64,000 nt of DNA from Plantactinospora endophytica (lineage in GTDB: Bacteria > Actinomycetota > Actinomycetes > Mycobacteriales > Micromonosporaceae), in NCBI RefSeq assembly GCF_016862915.1, contig NZ_BONW01000013.1, positions 372,001-436,000 on the forward strand. Reading direction: 5' to 3'. The first letter of the stretch is position 1. Each line of letters begins with the position of its first letter. Shown here one piece after another: positions 33,440 to 42,396 of the stretch. The translations under genes and the position numbers were made by a program. Under the pieces are notes generated by a model. The model saw only the letters and a list, made by a program, of their open reading frames with translations, searched no databases and had not been told where the DNA came from.

Positions 33440-33734
33440 CGGGAAGGTCGCCGATCCGGACGGCGGGATCCGTCGCCGCCACCGGCTGATCGCCCCGTAC
33501 GCCGTCCGCCACGACCCGTACGCCGCCGGGCGTCACCCAGCGGTGCGCCCCCGGTCGGTGGTCGCCACCGCCTGCCGTGCGGTGCCGCCCGGCTACGCCC
33601 GATCGGATCCGCCTCCGTCGCCGGATTCCGTCGACCGACTGCGGTCCGCCGGCCTGCGTCTACGACGACTCCACCCGGGGCAGGTCTCCGTTGTCCGGAT
33701 CTTCCTGGTCGATCGACCACCCACCGGAAGACCT

Positions 33735-33802
33735 CGCCGCATCCAGGGCACCGCCGCATCCGAGGCACCGCCCCATTCAGGGCACCGCCGCATCCAGGGC
33801 GC
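33735..33802. repeat. Four 17-bp tandem repeats
   Basis: Units at 33735-33751, 33752-33768, 33769-33785 and 33786-33802 share the form CGCCGCATCCAGGGCAC with one to four differences. They lie in the 750-bp stretch between the isomerase and inositol-phosphate synthase genes, which otherwise holds no credible gene. No function is evident. Confidence 0.75.
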
Positions 33803-33969
33803 CGACGCGCCCGATCCAGATCGCGGGACAGCGGCCCGAGCGGGGGAACCCGGCCCGCACCAGGCCCTGGTCTCCCGAATGCTGTCACGGTCCGGTGATC
33901 CTCACGGCGCGTGTCGGGCGAGCAACTTCCAACGACTTGCGCGGTACGTACCGCAGCCCATATCGTGAC

Positions 33970-33990
33970 GATGTATCAAGTCGATACATC
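33970..33990. promoter_or_regulatory. Palindromic operator upstream of the inositol-phosphate synthase gene
   Basis: GATGTATC (33970-33977) and GATACATC (33983-33990) form a perfect 8-bp inverted repeat around AAGTC. It lies about 200 bp before the GTG start at 34191 in AT-richer sequence. The ATGT/ACAT ends resemble sites used by PadR-type regulators, but no regulator gene is adjacent. Confidence 0.6.
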
Positions 33991-34190
33991 GGGCCGGCAG
34001 ATCGCTACCTGATCCGCCGTATCCACCGGTTCGCTGGGTAGTGCGCGCTGGCGCGGATGTCGCGCAAACGCCAGAGCGCGGCCGAGCGAAGTGCGCGGAC
34101 CGGCCGTATCGCGGCGCATTAGTCGTCAAGCTCTGCTGGCGCGGGCGCCGAAGACGTCAGCGCGGCATCGTCCTGGAGGCTGGAGACATC

Positions 34191-35513
34191 GTGGAGACAT
34201 CCAAGCACCACATCGAGCCTGCTGCCGGCAGGTTGGGCGTCCTGACGGTGGGGCTCGGCGCCGTGGCGTCGACCGTCATCGCCGGCGTCGAGCTGATCAG
34301 GCGCGGCCTTGCTGAGCCCGTCGGTTCACTCGCTCAGATGGGTACCATTCGCCTGGGCAAACGGACAGAGGGTCGGGTGCCGCTCATCCGCGACTTCGTG
34401 CCGCTGGCCGGCATCGACCAGCTCGTCTTCGGCGCCTGGGACCCAATCTCGGACACCGCCTACGAAGCCGCGCTGAAGTGCGGGGTGCTCGACCGGTACA
34501 GCCACATCGAACCGGTCGCGGCCGAGCTGAAGGAGATCGAGCCGATGCCGGCCGTCTTCGACCAGAACTACGTGCGGCGGCTCGACGGCAACAACGTCAA
34601 GTCCAAGGCGAACAAGCTGGAACTCGCCGAGGCCGTCCGCAAGGACATCCGTGACTTCAAGGCCGCGAACTCCTGCGACCGGCTGGTGGTGATCTGGTGC
34701 GCGTCCACCGAGATCTTCATCGAGCCCGGCCCGGCGCACGAGAGCCTGGCCGCGCTGGAAGCCGCGATGGAGGCGAACGACGAGAGCGTCCCGCCGTCGA
34801 TGATCTACGCGTACGCGGCCCTCAAGGAGGGCGTGCCCTTCATCAACGGAGCGCCCAACCTCACCACCGACGTGCCGGCGATGATCGAACTCGCCAACGA
34901 GACCGGCGTGCCCGTCTGCGGCAAGGACTTCAAGTCGGGGCAGACCCTGTTGAAGACCGTGCTGGCGCCGATGCTGAAGGCTCGGATGCTGGGGCTCGAG
35001 GGCTGGTACTCCACGAACATCCTCGGCAACCGCGACGGTGAGGTGCTGGAGGACCCCGACAGCTTCCGGAGCAAGGAAGTTACCAAGCTCGGCGTGCTGG
35101 AGCACGTCCTGCAGCCGGACCTCTACCCCGAGCTCTACGGCAACTTCCACCACAAGGTGCGGATCAACTACTACCCGCCCCGGGGTGACAACAAGGAGGG
35201 CTGGGACAACATCGACATCTTCGGGTGGCTCGGCTACCCGATGCAGATCAAGGTCAACTTCCTGTGCCGCGACTCGATCCTGGCGGCGCCCCTGGCACTC
35301 GATCTGGTGCTCTTCACGGACCTGGCCGCGCGGGCGGGGCTCAAGGGTGTACAGGAGTGGCTCTCGTTCTACTTCAAGAGCCCGCAGCACGCGCCCAGCC
35401 TCTACCCGGAGCACGACCTGTTCATCCAGCAGACCAAGCTGAAGAACACGCTTCGCTGGCTGATGGGTGAGGAGCAGATCACCCACCTGGGGCACGAGTA
35501 CTACGAGGACTGA
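34191..35513 (+). CDS. myo-Inositol-1-phosphate synthase, long form
   Basis: A 440-residue NAD-dependent synthase converting glucose 6-phosphate to 1D-myo-inositol 3-phosphate. It shows the Rossmann start VLTVGLGAVAST, GNNVKSKANKLELAE, GAPNLTTDVPA, CGKDFKSGQTLLKT with catalytic lysines, and ILGNRDGEVL followed by FRSKEVTKL. The typical housekeeping actinobacterial Ino1 is about 360 residues and differs in several of these stretches. This longer form with DFKSGQT and FRSKE segments looks more like the eukaryotic/Bacteroidota type, so a second, acquired or specialised copy is likely. GTG start with GGAG five bases upstream. It probably supplies inositol to the adjacent pathway. Confidence 0.93.
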   Translation: METSKHHIEPAAGRLGVLTVGLGAVASTVIAGVELIRRGLAEPVGSLAQMGTIRLGKRTEGRVPLIRDFVPLAGIDQLVFGAWDPISDTAYEAALKCGVLDRYSHIEPVAAELKEIEPMPAVFDQNYVRRLDGNNVKSKANKLELAEAVRKDIRDFKAANSCDRLVVIWCASTEIFIEPGPAHESLAALEAAMEANDESVPPSMIYAYAALKEGVPFINGAPNLTTDVPAMIELANETGVPVCGKDFKSGQTLLKTVLAPMLKARMLGLEGWYSTNILGNRDGEVLEDPDSFRSKEVTKLGVLEHVLQPDLYPELYGNFHHKVRINYYPPRGDNKEGWDNIDIFGWLGYPMQIKVNFLCRDSILAAPLALDLVLFTDLAARAGLKGVQEWLSFYFKSPQHAPSLYPEHDLFIQQTKLKNTLRWLMGEEQITHLGHEYYED

Positions 35514-35518
35514 GTCGT

Positions 35519-35561
35519 CGCGCCGGCGACGACGAGCCCGGTAGGGGTCGTCGCCGGCGCG
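35519..35561. terminator. Strong hairpin terminator between convergent genes
   Basis: A perfect 15-bp inverted repeat (35519-35533 with 35547-35561) around a 13-base loop, just after the inositol-phosphate synthase stop and before the DUF302 gene stop on the other strand. There is no long T run, as is usual in such GC-rich genomes. It probably works in both directions. Confidence 0.75.
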
Positions 35562-35576
35562 CCTGGCGTGGTCCGG

Positions 35577-36110
35577 TCAGGAGCCGGTCAGCGCGGGTGG
35601 TACGGCCACATCCAGGTGGGCCAGCAGCTTCGCCACCTTGCGGTCGAGTTCCACGCCGACGGCGGTGATCTGGTCGTTGCCGAAGGAGGAGAGCGCGCTG
35701 CTCGGCTGTTCGACCGTGAACCGGACTCCACCGTCGAAACCGCTGATGACGGTGCGGAGGGGCACGTACGCCAGGATCGCGGGATCGTGCCGGAACATCC
35801 GTTCGGCGACGGTGTGGTTGCCCATCAGGTATTCGACGCACGGCGCGAGGTCGCCGGCCAGACTCATAAGCGGCTGTGCGTCGAGGATGTGGTAGTTCAG
35901 GAAGCCGTGCGGTGCCGACCTGTCCATCAGGTCGAGCACCTCGGACCAGGGCGCCTTCCGCTCGACCAGACTGCCGAACGCGGCCGCGTCGAACGGCGGG
36001 ACAGCCTCCTCGTAACGACGTCGGAAGTCGTCGTACGGCGCCGAACTGGCGATGGTGAACCGCCGCGCGGAGAACGTGGTGTCGATGATCCGCCCGACTG
36101 TCGCTGTCAT
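35577..36110 (-). CDS. DUF302-family protein
   Basis: A 177-residue protein. The C-terminal half (about 95-150) resembles the DUF302 domain, with RHDPAILAYVPLRTVI, FTVEQPSSALSSFGND and VGVELDRKVAKLLAHL. The N-terminal 90 residues are not recognised but include a helical acidic region. DUF302 proteins are small cytoplasmic proteins of unknown role. It faces the inositol-phosphate synthase gene across a terminator and is not part of its operon. Confidence 0.65.
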   Translation of the reverse strand: MTATVGRIIDTTFSARRFTIASSAPYDDFRRRYEEAVPPFDAAAFGSLVERKAPWSEVLDLMDRSAPHGFLNYHILDAQPLMSLAGDLAPCVEYLMGNHTVAERMFRHDPAILAYVPLRTVISGFDGGVRFTVEQPSSALSSFGNDQITAVGVELDRKVAKLLAHLDVAVPPALTGS

Positions 36111-36297
36111 AACCCCAAGCTAGTGGTCCGCGACCTCGCCGATCGGAGCTTCCCGGAAACCGTGCCCGCCGCCCGCCGGCCCTCGCCGTCCATCCCGTGC
36201 AAGGGGTCGCCCCGGGCCGGCGAGGCGGGGCGAACGGCGGGGCCCGGACCCGACCTGGGCGCGTGCCGACCGGGGGTGAGCACGTCGGGTCCGGGCG

Positions 36298-37020
36298 TCA
36301 GTGGGAATCGATCGGCCTGCGCGCGAGGACGAGCCGGTACCGTGGGCCGCCGTTCCGGTGCTGCCCGAGGGCGGCCAGGGCGGCGACGGTCACGGTGAAG
36401 CCGGCCGCCGTCAGGTCGTCGCGTACCGCCGCCAGTGGGGTGGTGCGGTAGTACATCACGAACGGCGGGCGCCAGACCGCGTTGCGGATCCGCATCGCCA
36501 GGTCGAATCCGAGCGTGACCCAGTGCGAGACCGAGGTCGGCGGTGGTGGCGTACCGAGCGGGAAGGCGAACAGCCCGCCGGGGCGCAGTGCGCGGTACAC
36601 CCCCTCGAACAGTGCGGGCCGTTCGGCGGGCAGGAAGTGCCCGAGCGCCCCGAAGGTGACCGCGAGGTCGAAGTCCCCGTCGAAGGGCAGGGCTCGGACG
36701 TCGGCGCGTACCCAGGTCGCGTCCGGGTGCGCGGTGCGTGCCTGCGCGAGCATGCCGGCGCTGAAGTCGACGCCGGTGATCCGTCCCCGGCATCGGGACC
36801 GGAGAACCGGCATGCCCGCGCCGGTACCGCAGCACACGTCCAGTCCACGGTCGAACGGCCCGAGGTCGGAGAGCGCCTCGGCGCTCGCACCGAGAATGCT
36901 CTCCGGGGTGCGGAAGGGCGTGTGGTCGAACTTCGGCGCCAACAGGTCGTAGCCGCGCTCGACCGAGGACAGCGCCTGGACGCACAGTTCGCGCAGCGAC
37001 GGTCCCTGGGCCGAGAACAT
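36298..37020 (-). CDS. SAM-dependent class I methyltransferase
   Basis: A 240-residue methyltransferase with motif I LDVCCGTGAGMPVL (about 60-73), the beta-2 acidic VDFS, motif DFDLAVTFGALGH and RALRPGGLFAF. The 187-bp gap to the DUF302 gene and 52-bp gap to the propeller gene give no clear operon signal. Methyl acceptor unknown. It lies outside the core phosphonate operons, so a role there is possible but not indicated. Confidence 0.8.
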   Translation of the reverse strand: MFSAQGPSLRELCVQALSSVERGYDLLAPKFDHTPFRTPESILGASAEALSDLGPFDRGLDVCCGTGAGMPVLRSRCRGRITGVDFSAGMLAQARTAHPDATWVRADVRALPFDGDFDLAVTFGALGHFLPAERPALFEGVYRALRPGGLFAFPLGTPPPPTSVSHWVTLGFDLAMRIRNAVWRPPFVMYYRTTPLAAVRDDLTAAGFTVTVAALAALGQHRNGGPRYRLVLARRPIDSH

Positions 37021-37072
37021 CGGCCGAGGGTACCTGTCGGACGCGCCGACCGGGCGGCGCGCGCCCGGAGCG

Positions 37073-38065
37073 TCAGACGGCGCGGGCCACGCAGATCCGG
37101 GCGTCCAGCCGTGGGCCGGCCTCGTAGAGCATGTACTCGACGCCGCCGTCGGTGCCGAACGCGGGCGACGCGGTACGCCCGTTGTCGGAGGCGATCGGGC
37201 GGTGGAAGACGCCCAGGTGCACCTCGCGGTCGAAGTTGTTGCCCACCTCGGTCAGGTACATGTTGCCGGTGTTGCCGTGGTACGCCAGGTACGCCGTGCC
37301 GTTGCGCTTGAGCAGGTGGGCGGCGGAGATGTCGGTGCAGCCGTCGGGCGTGGGCGAGACCAGCGGGGTGGGGGAGAACTGCCAGCCGCTCCAGCCGTTC
37401 GGCGACCAGCCCCAGAAGATCTTGCGGGTGCCCGGCCCGATGGTGTGCACGGCCATGAAGACCATCACGTAGCGGTTGCCCCGGCCGGCGACCGAGTGCT
37501 CGAAGACCCGGGCGTAGGAGGTCTCGGTGGTGTTGGGCACGAGGTTGGTGGAGAGGATCGGGGTCTCGTCGGTGAAGTGGATGCCGTCGGTGGACCTCGC
37601 CACCCGGGTGGTGTGGTTCTCGCCGTGGAAGTAGAGGAAGAACTGGCGGGTCGGCGCGTCCCACACCACGTGCGGGGAGGCGACGTGGCTGACCGTCGCG
37701 CCACCGGGCAGGTTGCGGTCGACGACGGGATTGCCGGGGTACTCGGTGTAGGGGCCTTCGAGTCGGTCCGCGTAGGCCAGGCAGATTCCGCCGGGCGCGT
37801 CGTGCGGGCCGTAGTAGAGGTAGTAGCGGCCGAGCCGGTTGCTGATCTTGTCGTAGACCCCGCGTACGCAGGGGAAGATGAACTCGCCGGTCGGGTTGTA
37901 GCGCAGCGGCCCGGCGAACGCGTCGCGGACGTACCGGTAGCTGGGGAAGCCGGCGGGTCCGGCCAGCGCGGGGGCGACGGTGCTCAGGCCGGCGACGGTG
38001 CCACCGGCGACCGCGGCGGCGCCACGGAGCAGGGTGCGGCGGCTGATGTCAGGGGTACGGGCCAT
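37073..38065 (-). CDS. Secreted five-bladed beta-propeller glycoside hydrolase-like protein (Tat substrate)
   Basis: A 330-residue protein starting MARTPDISRRTLLRG, a twin-arginine signal (SRRTLLRG) followed by a hydrophobic alanine-rich stretch and cleavage after about residue 35. The mature part has repeated FYLYFHGE-, YYLYYGPHD- and YLAYHG-like blades, typical of GH43/GH32/GH117-like propellers. The start has a strong GGAGG site. It is divergent from a LacI regulator, with two operator-like palindromes between them. It probably releases sugar outside the cell for the ABC importer at 41119-44182. Exact substrate unknown. Confidence 0.75.
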   Translation of the reverse strand: MARTPDISRRTLLRGAAAVAGGTVAGLSTVAPALAGPAGFPSYRYVRDAFAGPLRYNPTGEFIFPCVRGVYDKISNRLGRYYLYYGPHDAPGGICLAYADRLEGPYTEYPGNPVVDRNLPGGATVSHVASPHVVWDAPTRQFFLYFHGENHTTRVARSTDGIHFTDETPILSTNLVPNTTETSYARVFEHSVAGRGNRYVMVFMAVHTIGPGTRKIFWGWSPNGWSGWQFSPTPLVSPTPDGCTDISAAHLLKRNGTAYLAYHGNTGNMYLTEVGNNFDREVHLGVFHRPIASDNGRTASPAFGTDGGVEYMLYEAGPRLDARICVARAV

Positions 38066-38165
38066 GGGACGGTCCTCCGGTAACCCTCGGTGATCCGGCG
38101 TCCTGAGCTGGACGCCGCTCGTTGGTGCAGAAGTCAATCCCCGCCGGTCCGGTACGTCAAGACGC

Positions 38166-38177
38166 TAATACGAATTA
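38166..38177. promoter_or_regulatory. LacI-type operator, site 1
   Basis: TAATACGAATTA, a TAAT-N4-ATTA palindrome preceded by GC, in the 235-bp gap between the divergent propeller and lacI-type genes. Its extended form GCTAATACGaATTAt recurs inverted at 38265-38276. The spacing of about 100 bp would allow looping and joint control of both genes. Confidence 0.6.
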
Positions 38178-38264
38178 TCACCGGCACTTCGCCGGGATCT
38201 TCCTCGGCGGAAGGTCTTGACGAGCGGGCGGTCGCCGTGACTACAGTTCACGCCAACGAAACCG

Positions 38265-38276
38265 TAATGCGTATTA
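38265..38276. promoter_or_regulatory. LacI-type operator, site 2
   Basis: TAATGCGTATTA followed by GC, the reverse complement of a GCTAATACGCATTAC site closely matching site 1. It lies 25 bp before the GTG of the LacI-family gene, where bound repressor would block its own expression. Confidence 0.6.
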
Positions 38277-38300
38277 GCAGGAAACAGGTGGGCACCCAGC

Positions 38301-39479
38301 GTGACTGAACCGCGTAGCAGACGCGTGACCCAACAGGACATCGCCCGGATGACCGGCGTGAGCCAGGCGACGGTGTCGCTGGTGCTCAACGGCCGCGCCG
38401 ACAGCGACGTCCGGATCGCGCCGCAGACCCGGGCACGGGTGCTCGACGCCATCCGCAGCACCGGGTACGTCGCCGACCCGATCGCCCGCCGGCTCGCCGC
38501 CCGCCGCAACCGCATCCTCGGCGTCTTCACGTACGAGCCGGTGTTCCCGGCCGGCACCGGGGACTTCTACCATCCGTTCCTGGTCGGCATCGAGGAGGGC
38601 GCCGAGTCGCTCGGTTGCGACCTCCTGCTGCTCACCAGTGCTCCCGTCGTGGACGGTCGGCGCCGGATCTTCCACGAGGACAACCGGCTGCGGTTGGCCG
38701 ACGGCTGCGTCCTGCTCGGTCGCTCGCTCGACCGGGACGAGCTGGCCCGGCTGGTCGCCGAGGGGCAGGCGTTCGTCTCGGTCGGCCGGCGCGACGACGC
38801 CGGCGGCCCGGTGCCGTACGTCGGCGCCGACTACCCGGGGGCGACCAGCGCCATCGTCGAGCGGGCCGTCGCGATGGGGCACCGCACCCTGGCCTACGTG
38901 GGCCAGGGCAACCATCCGGTCGGTCCGGCGCCGCAGACCGGGCTGGACGGCCAGGACCGGCCGGCCGCGCCGGAGTCGCACGCCGACCGCGAGCGCGGGT
39001 TCCGGGCTGCCGTCGCCGCCGCCGGGGTCACCGGCATCCACGAGCCCGTCGAGGACCGGTCCCCGGCCGAACTGCTCGACTCGTTGCTGGCCCGGGGCGT
39101 GACGGTCGCGCTGATGGAGGAGTACGCGGACGGTTCCGCCATCGTCGCCGCAGCCCGCGAACGCGGCCTCGACATCCCCCGCGACCTCTCCGTCGCGGCT
39201 CTCGGTGACCCGACCCGGCCGGCGCCCTCCGATGTGGACTTCACGATGTTCCGGATTCCCCGGCGCCAGATGGGCTGGCAGGCGGTCGAGGTGCTCACCG
39301 GGCTCATCGAGGGAACACCCGGCCCGGAGAGCGGCGAGGTCCGGTCCGGCGCGGGACAGCGACCGGACCGGACCGGAGTGGGCGCCCCGGTCGACCCGGA
39401 GCACGTCGGGCAGAGCCCGACGCAGATCCTCCTCGACTGCGAGCAGGTCGAGGGCACCACGCTGGCGCCGCCGCGATGA
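38301..39479 (+). CDS. LacI-family transcriptional regulator
   Basis: A 392-residue regulator with an N-terminal LacI helix-turn-helix (VTQQDIARMTGVSQATVSLVLNGR split over about residues 9-32, then the hinge ARRLAARR). A periplasmic-binding-like sensor domain follows (about 70-340). A 45-residue low-complexity insertion rich in G, P and R (about 340-375) is unusual. It has a GTG start. It probably represses the divergent propeller gene and the downstream oxidoreductase/ABC genes through the TAAT-N4-ATTA sites; the sugar effector is unknown. Confidence 0.9.
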   Translation: MTEPRSRRVTQQDIARMTGVSQATVSLVLNGRADSDVRIAPQTRARVLDAIRSTGYVADPIARRLAARRNRILGVFTYEPVFPAGTGDFYHPFLVGIEEGAESLGCDLLLLTSAPVVDGRRRIFHEDNRLRLADGCVLLGRSLDRDELARLVAEGQAFVSVGRRDDAGGPVPYVGADYPGATSAIVERAVAMGHRTLAYVGQGNHPVGPAPQTGLDGQDRPAAPESHADRERGFRAAVAAAGVTGIHEPVEDRSPAELLDSLLARGVTVALMEEYADGSAIVAAARERGLDIPRDLSVAALGDPTRPAPSDVDFTMFRIPRRQMGWQAVEVLTGLIEGTPGPESGEVRSGAGQRPDRTGVGAPVDPEHVGQSPTQILLDCEQVEGTTLAPPR

Positions 39480-39508
39480 ACAGCCACGTTCGGAGGAAAG
39501 GGCATCTG

Positions 39509-41107
39509 TTGTCAGAGTTGACGTGCGATCTGCTGGTCGTCGGCGGAAGTCTCGGTGGCGTCGCCGCCGCACTGGGCGCGCTGCGCGCCGGGCGGCGGGT
39601 CGTGCTCACCGAGGAGTACGACTGGCTCGGCGGCCAGCTCACCAGCCAGGCCGTACCGCCCGACGAGCACAGCTGGGTCGAGCAGTTTGGGGTGACCGCC
39701 TCCTACCGGGCCCTGCGGGACGGCATCCGCGAGCACTACCGCCGCTGGTACCCGCTGACCGACCGGGCCCGCGCCGACCGCCACCTCAACCCGGGCGCCG
39801 GCCACGTGAGCCGGCTCTGCCACGAGCCGCGCGTCGCGGTGGCGGTGCTGGAGAGCATGCTGGCGCCGTACCGGGGCAGTGGTCGTCTGGTTGTCCTCCA
39901 GCCGGCCCGGGCGGTCTCCGCCGACACCGACGGCGACCGGGTGACGGCGGTGACCGTCGCGCACCAGGACCGCGAGGTGACGATCACCGCACCCTACGTT
40001 GTGGACGCCACCGAGACCGGCGAGCTGCTGCCGCTGACCGGCACGGAGTACGTCACCGGCTTCGAGTCGCGGGCGGAGACCGGCGAGCCGAGCGCCCCGG
40101 ACGAGGCGCAGCCGGCCAACATGCAGGCGATCTCGGTCTGCTTCGCGGTCGACCACGTCGACGGCGACCACACCATCGACAGGCCCGAGCGGTACGACTT
40201 CTGGCGCGCGTACCAGCCGCCGTTCTGGGGCGACCGGCTGCTGTCGTTCCGTGCGCCGCACCCGCGCACCCTGGAGACCACCGAGCGGTCGTTCACCCCG
40301 AACCCGGACGACGATCCGGCCCTGGTGCTGGCCGACCAGCGGCGCGACCCGGGTGACGGCAACCTCTGGACGTTCCGCCGGATCGCGGCCCGGCGCAACT
40401 TCCGGGACGGCTTCTACGACAGCGACATCTGCCTGGTCAACTGGCCGCAGATCGACTACCTGGAGGCGCCGGTCATCGACGTCGCCGATCCGGCGGCCGG
40501 GATCGCGGCGGCCCGGGAACTGTCCCGCTCGATGCTCTACTGGTTGCAGACCGAGGCGCCCCGCCCGGACGGCGGCACCGGCTTTCCCGGCCTGCGGCTG
40601 CGCGGCGACGTGACCGGCAGCGCCGACGGGCTCGCGCAGGCGCCGTACATCCGGGAGTCCCGCCGCATCCGCGCCCGGTACACGGTCGTGGAGCAGGACC
40701 TGTCGCTGGCCGTACGTGGGGACAAGGGGGCGGTGTCCTATCCGGACAGTGTGGGCGTCGGCATGTACCGCATCGACCTGCATCCGTCGACCGGCGGCGA
40801 CAACTACATCGACGTCGCGTCCTGCCCGTTCGAGATCCCGTTGGGTGCGCTGCTGCCCCGGCGGGTCACCAACCTGATCGCGGGCGGGAAGAACATCGGC
40901 ACCACCCACATCACCAACGGTTCCTACCGACTGCACCCCGTCGAGTGGAACACCGGCGAGGTCGCCGGAGTTCTCGCCGACTTCTGCCTGGCCCGCCGGA
41001 CCACTCCGGCCGCCGTGCGCGACACCCCCGGCCTGCTGGCCGACTTCCAGAACCGTCTCACCGCCGAGGGTGTCGAGCTGCGCTGGCCCGACGTCTCGGG
41101 CTACTGA
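39509..41107 (+). CDS. FAD-dependent oxidoreductase (FAD_oxidored family)
   Basis: About 532 residues. The N-terminal dinucleotide fold DLLVVGGSLGGVAAALGALRAG is followed by LTEEYDWLGGQLTSQ, a flavin-contacting motif of this family, and the C-terminal GGKNIGTTHITNGSYRLHP segment. I prefer a TTG at 39509 because GGAGGAAAGG lies just upstream and the conserved fold starts there. The ATG at 39476 overlaps the LacI stop (ATGA) and is the alternative. These proteins often sit in sugar-utilisation loci, where they may oxidise sugars or uronate derivatives. It is probably in one operon with the ABC importer genes. Confidence 0.85.
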   Translation: MSELTCDLLVVGGSLGGVAAALGALRAGRRVVLTEEYDWLGGQLTSQAVPPDEHSWVEQFGVTASYRALRDGIREHYRRWYPLTDRARADRHLNPGAGHVSRLCHEPRVAVAVLESMLAPYRGSGRLVVLQPARAVSADTDGDRVTAVTVAHQDREVTITAPYVVDATETGELLPLTGTEYVTGFESRAETGEPSAPDEAQPANMQAISVCFAVDHVDGDHTIDRPERYDFWRAYQPPFWGDRLLSFRAPHPRTLETTERSFTPNPDDDPALVLADQRRDPGDGNLWTFRRIAARRNFRDGFYDSDICLVNWPQIDYLEAPVIDVADPAAGIAAARELSRSMLYWLQTEAPRPDGGTGFPGLRLRGDVTGSADGLAQAPYIRESRRIRARYTVVEQDLSLAVRGDKGAVSYPDSVGVGMYRIDLHPSTGGDNYIDVASCPFEIPLGALLPRRVTNLIAGGKNIGTTHITNGSYRLHPVEWNTGEVAGVLADFCLARRTTPAAVRDTPGLLADFQNRLTAEGVELRWPDVSGY

Positions 41108-41118
41108 GAGGAACTCAT

Positions 41119-42396
41119 ATGAGAGCACGAACAACGGCCGCGATCGCGGTGGCGGCGCTGCTCGGCCTCACCGCCTGCGGCTCCGGCGATGGCGGCGCGG
41201 GCGACGACGGCCCGGTCACCCTGCGGATGACCACCTGGTCGGCGAACGAGGCGCACGTCAAGCTCTTCGACGAGATCGCCGAGGAATACAAGAAGACCCA
41301 TCCGAACGTCACCGCGATCACCTTCGACGCGATTCCGTTCGAGAACTACACCACCACCCTGACCACGCAGATCGCCGGTGGCAACCCGCCGGACCTGGCC
41401 TGGGTACTGGAGAACGCGGCACCCGACTTCGTCTCCTCCGGCGCGCTGCTGCCGCTCGACGACACGCTCAAGGGCACCGACGGGTACCAGTTCGACGAGC
41501 TGGCCCCGGCCGCGACGAAGCTCTGGCAGGCCGACGGCAAGCTGTACGGGTACCCGTTCTCCACCTCGCCGTTCGGCATCTTCGTCAACACCGACCTGGT
41601 CAAGGCGGCCGGGGCGCAGTCGCCCGCCGAGCTGATCGCCGCGAACCAGTGGAGCTGGGAGAACGCGGCGAAGCTGGCCTCGGCGGTCAACGCGAAGACC
41701 GGCAAGGCCGGCCTGGTGGTGCGCGACTTCGACTACAAGGGCTGGGACAACCTGTCCACGGTGTGGACCGGCTGGGGCGCGCAGGCGTGGAGCGCGGACG
41801 GGAAGACCTGCGGCTTCGACAAGCCGGAGATGGTCGAGGCGATGCGGTTCCTGCACGACGCGACCTTCACCGACAAGGCGTTCCCCGGTCCGGGTACCAC
41901 CGCCGACTTCTTCGCCGGGGAGGCGGGCCTGACGATCACCCAGATCTCCCGGGCCTCGCTGCTCAAGGACGCGAAGTTCGGCTGGGACCTGGTCCCGCTG
42001 CCGACCGGCCCGAAGGGCGGGTACGCGGTGATCGGCCAGGGCGGGCTGGGCGTGCTCAAGAAGGGCAAGCACGCCGAGGTGGCGGCGGACTTCCTCGCCT
42101 TCTTCACCAACCCCACCAACTCGGCGAAGCTCGCGCAGTTCTTCCCGCCGCCGCGTACCTCGCTGCTCACCACCGAGACGCTCGCCAAGACCAACCCGCT
42201 GCTCAAGCCGGAGCAGTTGCAGGCGGTCGTGATCGACGGCATCTCGACCGGCGTGGTGAAGCCCAGCCACACCGGGCAGGCGGAGCTGTCCCAGGCGGTC
42301 CGCTCGGCGCTCGACCCGCTGTGGAAGCCGGACGCCGACGTGCCGGCCGTACTCGCCGGGGTGTGCACCGCGATCAACCCGCTGCTGGCGAAGTAG
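41119..42396 (+). CDS. ABC sugar importer, substrate-binding lipoprotein
   Basis: A 425-residue family-1 extracellular binding protein. The signal ends in LGLTACGSG, a lipobox with Cys about 20, so it is lipid-anchored. The mature part opens VTLRMTTWSANEAHVKLFDEIAEEY, typical of carbohydrate-binding components. It is eleven bases after the oxidoreductase stop and is followed without a gap by two permease genes, so one operon is likely. Ligand unknown; an oligosaccharide released by the propeller protein at 37073 is likely. Confidence 0.92.
   Translation: MRARTTAAIAVAALLGLTACGSGDGGAGDDGPVTLRMTTWSANEAHVKLFDEIAEEYKKTHPNVTAITFDAIPFENYTTTLTTQIAGGNPPDLAWVLENAAPDFVSSGALLPLDDTLKGTDGYQFDELAPAATKLWQADGKLYGYPFSTSPFGIFVNTDLVKAAGAQSPAELIAANQWSWENAAKLASAVNAKTGKAGLVVRDFDYKGWDNLSTVWTGWGAQAWSADGKTCGFDKPEMVEAMRFLHDATFTDKAFPGPGTTADFFAGEAGLTITQISRASLLKDAKFGWDLVPLPTGPKGGYAVIGQGGLGVLKKGKHAEVAADFLAFFTNPTNSAKLAQFFPPPRTSLLTTETLAKTNPLLKPEQLQAVVIDGISTGVVKPSHTGQAELSQAVRSALDPLWKPDADVPAVLAGVCTAINPLLAK

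Noticed and set aside
33735-33802. Possible CRISPR array
   Set aside because: The 17-bp units are directly adjacent with no spacers, so this is a simple tandem repeat.
34326-35495. A 389-codon minus-strand frame
   Set aside because: Antisense to the inositol-phosphate synthase, which has full family motifs.
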